In this document: positions 56,222-64,000 of the stretch, piece after piece
Position numbering within the stretch: position 1 is the stretch's first letter
Layout: each line of letters starts with the position of its first letter
Assembly (NCBI GenBank): GCA_947683625.1
Contig: CANTUR010000623.1
Coordinates: forward strand, 496,001 to 560,000
Length of the DNA: 64,000 bases
DNA from: Mallotus nudiflorus
Lineage: Eukaryota; Streptophyta; Magnoliopsida; Malpighiales; Euphorbiaceae
Reading direction: 5' to 3'
The notes under the pieces: generated by a model
What the model saw: only the letters and a program-made list of their open reading frames with translations
Told to the model about the DNA's origin: nothing
The model's database searches: none
Program-made: the position numbers and the translations under genes

Positions 56222-57478
56222 TAGTATTTCTTGAGGTGATCGACATTAACAGGCTCTAAGAACTCATTCCCCTCAAGATCATATATCTTAGTAGCTTCTT
56301 TTGGCAGAAATGACTTGACTAAGTACGGTCCTTCCCAATTCAGTCTAAAATTTCCTCTCGGATCGAACACCATTGCTCTAAACTATTTTAACACCATGTC
56401 CCTAGCTCTTATTTTCGCTAGCCTTACTTTCTTATTGAATAACCTTGCTATCCTTCTCTAATATATCTAAGTATGAAACAAAGCATTCATCCTCTTCTCA
56501 TCTACAGATACCAAATGATCATATCTATTTTGTGCCTATTCACTCTCAAGCATTTTAGCCTCCGTAACCACTCTTAGAGACTTAATCTCGATCTCTATAG
56601 ACAAAACTGCTTCACAATCGTACACTAAGGAGAAAGGAGTTTGGCTTGTGGTAGTTCTAGTTGTAGTTCCATATCCCTACAAGGAAAAGGGAAGGTACTC
56701 AGACCAATCTTTATAATTTTTTACCATCTTAGAGAGGATTTTCTTGATATTCTTTTTCATTGCTTACACTACTCCATTAGCCTGAGGCTGATATGGTGAA
56801 GACTTATGATATTCTATCCCATATTTCTACAATAACTCTACCATCTCTGCTTGAAACTAAAACCCATTTTCTGTTATAACATAATGTGGAACCCTATATT
56901 TTCAAATAAGATTCTTCTCAATAAACCAGAGTATTAAAAGATTTAGCCTCTACCCATCTAGGGAAGTAATCAATTGCCACAACTATATACTTATGTCCAT
57001 TGGATGTTGTTGGCCTTATTTCTCCTATGATATCAATCCCCCACGCTGCAAAAGGCCAAAAAGATGATAAACTATTCAGCATCATTGGAGGAAGGTGGTT
57101 AAGATTCCCATAGATTTGATACTTATGGCATTGCCTTACTGTCTTAATGTAATCTCTTTCCATGCTTATCCAGTAGTACCTCTGTCTAATTATCTTCTTT
57201 GCTAGGATTATTCCATTCATGTGAGAACCACAGGCTCCCCTATGAATCTCCTTCATCACCTCTTCTGCTTCATCTTTCTTGAGACATCTAAGCTGTATCC
57301 TATTCAGCATTCTCTTATACAACACCCCATTGTGACTTGTAAAACTACGTGTAAGAACATGTAGGGCATATCTTTCTTTTGAAGTGGCTTCATCTGGATA
57401 TTTTCCTTCCTCAATAAACCTTTGAACATCATAAAACCATGGCTTCTCTTCAGGCCCTACTTGAATTCCCATAATCTA
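56222..57478 (-). pseudogene. E4 integrase
   Basis: The minus frame 57,472-56,918 opens with the end of RNase H linker (WFYDVQRFIEEGKYPDEATS). It contains the zinc finger region (HRGACGSHMNG ... CHKYQIYGN, with the second Cys position altered) and the first catalytic Asp in FAAWGIDIIGEIRPTTSNGH, then VVAIDYFPRWVEAK. After the stop at 56,918 the rest (second Asp, Glu, C-terminal domain ending in a Y-DLEGNE-like phrase near 56,240) survives only as fragments in several frames. Gypsy order (RT-RNase H-integrase) is clear. Inactive. Confidence 0.85.
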
Positions 57479-58150
57479 CTCACCCCCATAACATGGACCT
57501 CTTAATTTCATGATCACTAACAGCTTCATAATCAATCTAGTTACACTGTCCCACTTTAAAGAGAGTGTTGCTAGAGCATCTACCATTTGATTATCATCTT
57601 TTGTAAATGGATAAAAAGACATTTGGTGAAGTTCTTTATTAAAATCCTCAAATAGCAGACGTAGGGTTTCAACTTTTCCTCCTTTACTTCCCATTCTTTG
57701 TTAGCCTGGCTAATAACCAACATCGAATCCCCATATAATAATAACTCTTTTGCTCCAATTGCCATTACTGCTTCCACTCCATGAATGCATGCCTCATACT
57801 CAGCTATATTAATCATTACTTTAAAATCTAGTTTCTTGGCCATCAGTATGGTTTCTCCTTCTGCCATAACAAGGATCACTCCTAATTTAGCTATTTTGTT
57901 GTTTATAGCCCCATCAAAATAAAGCTTCCATTCTCGATGCTCTATAATTGCTAGATTCTCATATGGAAATTCTAGGTTCCATGGTTCATCACCCTCTATT
58001 GCATTATGTGCTAGGAACTCCGCTAACGCCCTTCCTTTGATAACTTTTATGGTAATGTACTCTATATCAAATTCAATTAGGAGTACGACCATCAAGACAT
58101 CCTTCCAGTCAAAGCAAGCATTTGTATTAAGTATCTTAAGGGATCTATCT
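57479..58150 (-). pseudogene. E4 RNase H (second, archaeal-like type)
   Basis: The minus frame 58,095-57,580 carries WKLYFDGAINNKIAKLGVIL (first Asp), EYEACIHGVEAVMAIGAKEL (Glu in YEA) and LLYGDSMLVISQANKEW (second Asp): the aRNH-type domain that Tat elements carry in addition to the ordinary RNase H. A frameshift near 57,690 leads to FYPFTKDDNQMVDALATLSL. Presence of this domain supports the Tat assignment. Confidence 0.8.
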
Positions 58151-59260
58151 TTGAAATAGCCTGAACCCTATAATATTGAAAGTAATGCCTCAATTTTCTT
58201 ATTTCCCAGATCATTCTTAAACACGTGTTTTCCACCAAATCATACTTTTTTCATATGGCAAGAACTTTTTGTTAAGGTAATACACTGTGTGCTCTATCCC
58301 ATCCAGTCCTTCTTGAGCTAATATTGCCCTCATTGCCTTTTCCTCTAGCGCCAAATATAGGATCAACGATTTGCGTTACCTCGATGGTCTCAGTATAAGT
58401 GGATTAGTGAGATATTCTTTTATCATATCAAAGGCCTTCTGATAATCATCGTTCTACTCTATAGGTTGATCTTTTCTTAATAACATAAAAATTTAGTCAT
58501 AAATATTAGTAAGCTTTGCAATTAATCTGCTAATATATTGTAACCTACCAATAAACCCTCTCACTTCTTTCTCTGTCTTTGGTGTTGGCATTTCCTGAAT
58601 AGCTTTCACTTTATTTGGATTTACTTCGATTCCTCTACTACAAACTATATGCCTCAGCAGCTTTTCTGAAGTAAATCAAAAAATGCATTTCTTCAGGATG
58701 AGTCTCATATTATACCTCTCAATATGTGCCAAGAACTTGTCCAGTGCTTCAAAGTGTCCCTCTCTTATTTTTGACTTGACCATCATGTCATCTACATACA
58801 CCTCAACTTCCTTATGCATCATATCATGGAAAAGAGTAGTAGCTTCCTTTTGGTATATTGCACCTGCATTTTTCAACCCACAAGGCATAACCTTAGAATA
58901 ATAGGTCCCTCATTCCATAATGAAAGCTATCTTAATCTTACCCATAACTGCCATCATTATTTGATTATATCTAAAGAACCCATCTATGAAAGAATACATT
59001 GCACTTGACACCACACTATCCACTATGACATCAATATGGAGTGAAGGAAAGTCATCTTTTGGACATGCTTTGTTTAAATCTCTGAAATTGACACATATAT
59101 GCACCTTACCATCTTTCTTGGGTATGGAGACTATGTTTGCTAGCCATTGGGGGTAATATACTATTTCCAAGAAGTTAGCCTGAATTTGTTTAGCAATCTC
59201 CTCTCTTATTTTCTCAGTCCACTCTGGTCTTAGCTTGCACAATTTCTATTTAACTGGTTT
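58151..59260 (-). pseudogene. E4 reverse transcriptase and first RNase H
   Basis: The minus frame 59,242-58,910 gives IREEIAKQIQANFLEIVYYP, then SIPKKDGKVHICVNFRDLNK and ACPKDDFPSLHIDVIVDSV. The next piece (58,888-58,676) has MPCGLKNAGAIYQ and the catalytic VEVYVDDMMVKS. The C-terminal RT and first RNase H (58,675-58,150) are in pieces with many stops. Motifs KKDGK, DYYPLP-like and YVDDM are Ty3/gypsy type. Confidence 0.85.
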
Positions 59261-60240
59261 TATTTCTGGATGAGTTGAAATATGATGCTCTATAATTTCC
59301 CTATCTAAACCTGGCATATCTTCATAAGTCTAAGCAAATACTACCTTCTTTTTTGTTAATATTCTTTCAAAAATTTTCCTCTTTTTAGGAGTTACATCAT
59401 GTGATATAAAAATATTCTTTGGATTATCATTTGTGCCCCTGTTAAATGAATCAAATTAAATTGAATTAATGTCAAACATGCATGAATGATCAAAATTATA
59501 ATGCACAGAACTATCAGGATGCACATCACACAAGTAAGCAAAACTAGCATTCATATCATTGACCATAGAAAAAACACATTTTTATCCTCATAAAGACTAG
59601 ACGTTATTACATTAGTTTTCTCATAAAAAACATCACTAAAACTATTACTAATGATAGTAGCTAAATCTTGGGGTGGCTCCTCTTTAGGTGGCAAACACAG
59701 CAGCTCTTCAACAACAACATCCCTCATTCCTCCAACTACCTGCTTCATCACCTCTTCTTTGGTGTCCTCAACTAGGTTTTCCATAATCTGCTCTTTGAAG
59801 ATCTCGAATCTAGGAACATCTTTGCCAGCAATATTGACAGATTTCCTAGCACTCATATAGTACTTGCCTTCTCCTAGCTTGATAAAATTCTCACTCATCG
59901 GCCTGATTCTCCCCAAAGGCTTATTTATCTTGGCCTCTCCCTTCTTCCTTCCTCTTTTGCTACTAGGTTCTATCTCAACGCACCCTAACCCCTTAATATT
60001 ACTTTAACTCTTGAACTTTGGTAGCCTAGGGCTTCCTTGCTCTTTCTTTCCCAGTCCTTGTCCAGGTTAATAATTCATGCTCTTCATCATCTTCGCAACC
60101 ATTGGGTCCATTTCAGTTTTGTCAAATATCCCAGCAACTTGGAAACCAGGAGGAATGTACACTTGCTTCTATTTCTCCAATATGGCAGCCAAAGCTACAT
60201 CGGTTCCTACTCTATAGTCACTACATCTCCTTCATGAAAG
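59261..60240 (-). pseudogene. E4 protease-RT linker
   Basis: The open minus piece 59,916-59,551 (MGRIRPMSENFIKLGEGKYY and acidic sequence after it) and surrounding fragments lie between protease and RT. No catalytic motif. Such linkers in Tat polyproteins are poorly conserved. Confidence 0.4.
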
Positions 60241-60600
60241 AATCTTATCTTCTGGTGTATAGTTGAGGGTACTCCTCCCAGAGCATAGAACTATGGCCTT
60301 CTTAGCAATAAGGCATAGGTGACAGGGATATCTAGCACAGTGAACTCAACGGTGGATTCCACATGTCCTGTTTTAACCAGAGCTTGGAATGTCCCCTCCA
60401 TATTCCTAGTGTTGTCATCATAGGCTCTAATTATCAAGTTTGAACCTATTAATTCATTGGCTTTCAAACCCAAATTAGGTAGGATCTTCAACAGACACAC
60501 ATTAATAGCAAAACCATCATCAACTATTGCAAAGTTGGTTCGCTTCCCCTTCACTTCAACTGGGATAAACAATGCTTTATTATGATTTCTTCATTCCAAA
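60241..60600 (-). pseudogene. E4 aspartic protease
   Basis: The minus frame 60,572-60,291 contains FAIVDDGFAINVCLLKILPN, the plant gypsy retropepsin active-site region. The usual small residue after D-x-G is Phe here. It continues with GSNLIIRAYDDNTRNMEGTF and FTVLDIPVTYALLLRRPWF, the second conserved block before the flap end. The substitution and nearby stops indicate an inactive protein. Confidence 0.75.
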
Positions 60601-61255
60601 GGTAAATCATCATCTAAGAACATTATCAGCCTGTGTTTCTTTTTCATAACCTCTGCTACCATAGCCTTAGGTGTAGCTATTGTTTCAATGTTCATATTTG
60701 ACAGAGCTTTGACAAGAGCTCTTTTATGACTACCTGAATATATCAGTAGCTCCTAAATGCTAACATTTTCCTTAGCCTTCTTTAGTTATTCCAAAATCAG
60801 GTCTTCTTTTTCTCCTCCTTCTATTTTTGCATCCTCTACTTCTTCTTTTTCTGTGACTCTTTCAATTTTCTTTTCTGCTACTTTGTAATTCCTCCCACTC
60901 CTAGTGACATGATTCATATTAGGGTTATCACTCCATATGTCAAGACCAGCAGGACTTTCCTCGTTAAAGTCATACCAGATGTCTATAACCTCAATAATTC
61001 GGTCCCTTTTTCTGTTTTTCCACACTTCCACTATGCACGTTTCTTTTCCCTCCATGTTAAAATTTTTTAAATGTTCACTCAGTAACTCCTCAAATCTTTG
61101 TTCAAGAGTTAATGACCCTTTACTCTCCTCTTCGAACTCATCACCCCATCCTATAGGCACAATCTCCTCAAGGGGTATGTCACTAGAAGTTGGTTTTGAA
61201 TAGTATACTCTGTAATCAATTTTCCTGAGGGCTACCCCAGTAAATCCCCAACTCC
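60601..61255 (-). pseudogene. E4 gag-protease linker with internal duplication
   Basis: The open minus piece 61,160-60,786 encodes PIGWGDEFEEESKGSLTLEQ and a Glu/Lys-rich tail. The GWGDEF block here and the RWGDEF block at about 61,320 are about 179 bp apart. The flanking text (Y-SK...IP-E-IVP) is also repeated, so a segment was duplicated in tandem. Confidence 0.55.
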
Positions 61256-62868
61256 TCTTTGTGGCTATTCTAGAGTTTTGGCTTCTTTTTCTTCTTCTAC
61301 GGGCTCATTATTAAACTCATCACCCCATCTTGAAGGCACTATTGATTCAATAGGGATATTAGCAGAGGGTGATTTGGAGTAGAACACTTTATAATCAAAT
61401 TTTTCTGAGGGTTGTCCAAGCAAATCCTCAACTCTACTAGTGGCATTAAGAGATTCCTTACTGTATGTAAGGTTTAGGTTTTCAAAGGAGTCTAGCACTT
61501 CCTCCTCGCTAACTCCTGAGATAATCATCATGGTGGTTGGTGGTGGGACATTTCGGTAGTCTAGGAAAGGATTATTTCTAGTGTTTGGGTTAAGATTGGA
61601 TTTTTTGGGGTTTGTGATTTTTTTAGAGTTTATCAAGTTTTGGATTTCATGTTTGAGGCAGATATAGGTATCTGTGGAATGACTAGCTACTTGGTGAAAC
61701 TTACAATAGCTATTAGGGTCATAGCTTGGGAAATTTGGGTTAAATGGTTTGGAAAAGTTTAAGGTTTGAAGTAGGCCTTTCTGGATTTATTGGTTTAGGA
61801 CTTTTGAGAGTGGTTGATTGAAGTTAGAGAATCTCTTAGATGGCTAAACCACATGAACCTCCATAACTCGACTGTTGCTTCCTTATTGTGTGCCCCCAAT
61901 TGAGTAATTTTGGGTTCCGGTGCCTTTAGAGCTTTTCTTCTTTTCATTCTCAATCTCTTTAGCTTGTGGACCATCATCATACAAGTCTATGAATGTTTTG
62001 GGGTTCATCATTTGCAATCTCTCGACTAGATTAAGTGATACATTACAGACTATCATCCTAACCTGATCTTTCTCAACCAACTTATTCCTCATCAGTCCTA
62101 CTTTGTTCATGAACCTCGTAAGAAAATCAAAGAAGGATTCACTCGATTTCTACTTTGTCAATTCTAAATCTCTGATGGACACTTCCAATCTAGTGTTATA
62201 ATTATAGTATTTCAAAAAGGCAGTACGTAATTCTTTCCAATCAGTCCTAATAGATTTTTTCAGACCATAACACCAGTTTACAGTCATCCCCTCTAAAGAC
62301 AACACAAACAACCTAGTGATTACTGCTAATAGGGCTTTAGTAGTTCTCATAGTCGTTGTGTACTAATAGAGATGAATCCTTGGGTCTCCTCTTCCATCAA
62401 ATTTCTATAGTTGTCGCATTTTGAACTTATCCGGTAGCCTATCATCTTCCATTTGCAGCATGTCATCAAAGTCAAATTAATATCTTATGCCTTATCCCCT
62501 AATCAGCTCCTCTATTTTAGACATTTTATGGGTCAATGCTCGCATTTTCTTGGACTCGTGGTCTTGCACCAATTCAAGTGACTCTTTCTTTGCTCTCAAT
62601 ATCCTCCAGCTTCATATCAATAACAGGTGGATTTCTAGCAACAGGCCTCAGCGTTATTGGCAACAGGTGGAGCATCTGCAGTAAGTAGGGTAGTTGCAGC
62701 ACCAGGTGGTTGCTTAATTACAGGTGGTGGTAGGACAGCAGCAATAAGTTGCATCAATCCAGATAAAGCCTGTCTCAGTTCATCTTGCATCATAGCTCTC
62801 ATGTCATCCATCAAAGCTCCCTTGATATCTTTTAAGGTCCAATTCCCTCCTTATTATTGTTCCATCTC
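61256..62868 (-). pseudogene. E4 gag
   Basis: It begins near 62,868 (minus ATG before two stops), with MRAMMQDELRQALSGLMQLI and a Pro-rich stretch (62,800-62,640). The capsid part follows: MLQMEDDRLPDKFKM, MRTTKALLAVITRLFVLSLE, VNWCYGLKKSIRTDWKELRT, AFLKYYNYNTRLEVSI (62,440-62,150), then FFDFLTRFMNKVGLMRNKLV. A degenerate CHHC knuckle CKFHQVASHSTDTYICLKHE lies near 61,700-61,640. Several stops and frameshifts. It matches the E1 gag in order and motif wording. Confidence 0.8.
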
Positions 62869-63775
62869 TATAGGTTCAGGTGTAGTTGGTTTAGCTTCTA
62901 AATAAAGCAGATTGATAGGACTCTTCTCCAGTCTGTGCAGGATTTCTTTTGCTATGGCTTTAGGACTTAAATATATTCTTTTTACTATGCCATCTTTCCA
63001 TCCCCAAATACAAGAAGACCCAAGTGAATATATGATGGCTGCAAAACAAAGTGTTAGTGCGATGGATGAAATGCATGTATGCATAATGCATGTGTTATAC
63101 AATAAGTAGCAAATATCAATCAAGTGTACAACATTCATCCTTTCAACCTTATTCCTCCCACACACGTATTCATTAGCGAGTTTCTTTTCCTAAGATTTTT
63201 AGTCTTGGCCTTAATATTAACGAGGGAAATCAATAACTAACATGCATGCCACATCTCTCTTAAAGCAGTAGAAGCATAGAAACAACATTTCTAGGTATAA
63301 AGGTCTAGCCTAATCTTTATTAGCCCAAGTGGGCTTCAAAAGTATGGGGTCTAGGCTTTTATAAATAGAAATACCTCATAGCAACATACACAAGCAATTT
63401 GGGAAAATCCTAGGGGAAGTTACTAAGCCATTATATATGGTTAGGGTCCGATGAAAAGTCAAGGTTCCCTTAGCAAGATGCTCTCTTTTAAAACTTGAGT
63501 TACAGGCTAAGGTCAGAGGGCCCAATAACCTTATGAACTCGAGAGAAGATTATCCCCCTTTAAGACTTGGGTTACAGACTCTGGTCAGATGAGCCTAATA
63601 ATCTCTCTTAAACCGAGTTAAGGCTAAGAGTGATGGTTTAGCCAATTTACAACTCCATGAAGCTAGTGGAATCATGGAATCATAAACCAATGCCATTGAA
63701 TTAATAGGGACATGCATAATGAATGCAAGAATAAAATAATTCTAAAGAACATAAGTAGAATCAGTATCTTAAATC
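62869..63775 (-). other. E4 leader
   Basis: Noncoding sequence between PBS and gag, with short phrases resembling the E1 leader (GACTTGGGTTACAGACT repeated as AACTTGAGTTACAGGCT about 80 bp apart near 63,495-63,580). No supportable ORF. Confidence 0.5.
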
Positions 63776-63792
63776 CTTAGTGGAGTCAACAC
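63776..63792 (-). promoter_or_regulatory. E4 primer-binding site
   Basis: The minus strand reads GTGTTGACTCCACTAAGG just inside the point (63,793) where similarity to the 3' LTR copy at 33,876 begins. It resembles the GTGGCGACTCC motif of the other Tat-like elements. Confidence 0.55.
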
Positions 63793-64000
63793 TATAGATG
63801 TCGGGGTTTAGCACATGCCTAAGATTTTAGTAATCGTGACATTGTTTGGGCTCAGGGCCCTAGGGAACATTCTATTATATCATAAAGACATAGCTATGGA
63901 GATAATGAGTCGCCACCCAAGGTAATAACTGGGACAAATTGAAATGGTGGTACTCGATTCTCTAAAAGAAAGCTAGCACCATAACTAGAAAATTTTAGGA
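63793..64000 (-). mobile_element. E4 5' LTR, inner end (runs off the window)
   Basis: Matches 33,876-34,080 at about 80%. About 2 kb more is expected beyond the window, judging from the 3' LTR. Confidence 0.7.

Larger units (their letters stand above)
33876..64000 (-). mobile_element. E4: large Tat/Ogre-like Ty3-gypsy element interrupted by two later insertions
   Basis: Minus-strand element. Right to left it has: 5' LTR (from 63,793, running off the window), PBS, leader, gag, protease, RT, RNase H, integrase, a spacer, an antisense mobile-domain gene, a tandem repeat, PPT (47,127-47,141) and 3' LTR (47,126 down to 33,876). The 3' LTR is split by a Sirevirus and the antisense gene by a CRM-like element. 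Removing those insertions leaves about 14.6 kb in the window plus the rest of the 5' LTR (expected to end near 66 kb). The extra region between integrase and 3' LTR is typical of Tat elements. Pol is badly decayed and the LTR pieces are about 80% alike, so the copy is old. Its target duplication cannot be checked because the right end is outside. Confidence 0.75.

Noticed and set aside
63911..63925. GGTGGCGACTC on the minus strand as the E4 PBS
   Set aside because: The similarity between the two E4 LTR copies continues about 115 bp further left (to 63,793 / 33,876), so this motif lies inside the LTR. The motif at 63,776-63,792 fits better.
1..64000. tRNA, rRNA or other structural RNA genes
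   Set aside because: No cloverleaf or rRNA core sequence was recognised by eye; a covariance-model scan was not possible.

Overview
This is AT-rich eukaryotic DNA with no bacterial-style gene packing. It reads as repeat-rich plant nuclear DNA, probably from a eudicot. Every recognisable long coding stretch belongs to a plant LTR retrotransposon lineage (Ty3/gypsy Tat/Ogre-like and CRM-like, Ty1/copia including a Sirevirus). The species cannot be told from the sequence. No intact ordinary host gene was found. Two sets of exon-like pieces (12.85-14.12 kb and 23.79-23.91 kb, both minus strand) are the only host-gene candidates. All identities are by-eye estimates.

Layout. 1-5.95 kb: gag, leader and 5' LTR of a minus-strand Tat-like element (E1). 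5.95-12.0 kb: a copia-LTR-like remnant, then two related long LTRs in plus orientation (E2, about 7.1-9.87 kb, and a 5'-truncated copy, 10.0-11.9 kb). The end of the first is an inverted copy of the E1 LTR end. 12.0-14.4 kb: AT-rich DNA with a 262-bp tandem duplication and exon-like pieces. 14.4-22.3 kb: a decayed minus-strand copia element (gag, protease, integrase, RT, initiator-Met PBS, one 5' LTR). It carries in-frame tandem duplications of its protease and RT catalytic motifs, and a reversed copy of part of its own LTR is fused to its RT. 22.3-26.4 kb: AT-rich DNA with one LRR-like exon. 26.4-33.3 kb: a plus-strand Tat-like element (E3) with gag but no visible pol. 33.3-33.87 kb: a minus-strand copia gag-protease scrap.

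33,876 to beyond 64,000 is one large nested locus. A minus-strand Tat/Ogre-like element (E4) has its 5' LTR, PBS, gag, protease, RT, RNase H and integrase at the right. An antisense (plus-strand) plant-mobile-domain-like gene, a higher-order tandem repeat, the PPT and the 3' LTR lie to the left. Two younger plus-strand elements interrupt it. A complete Sirevirus (34,874-45,866, target duplication GAACT) sits in the E4 3' LTR. A gag-less CRM-like chromovirus (49,903-54,443, target duplication ATGAT) sits in the antisense gene. Divergence agrees with nesting: E4 LTR pieces about 80% alike, Sirevirus LTRs about 94%, the 280 bp shared by the two CRM LTRs apparently identical.

The most unusual points are: the antisense mobile-domain gene inside E4; a roughly 46-bp tandem repeat that appears homologous between the 3' regions of E3 and E4; a third Sirevirus ORF resembling ATHILA ORF1, with its own TATA box and the CTCGTGAGC repeats also found above the LTR promoter; and the CRM element, where LTR sequence is fused in frame to pol so that one 1,357-residue ORF begins and nearly ends with the same roughly 92 residues.
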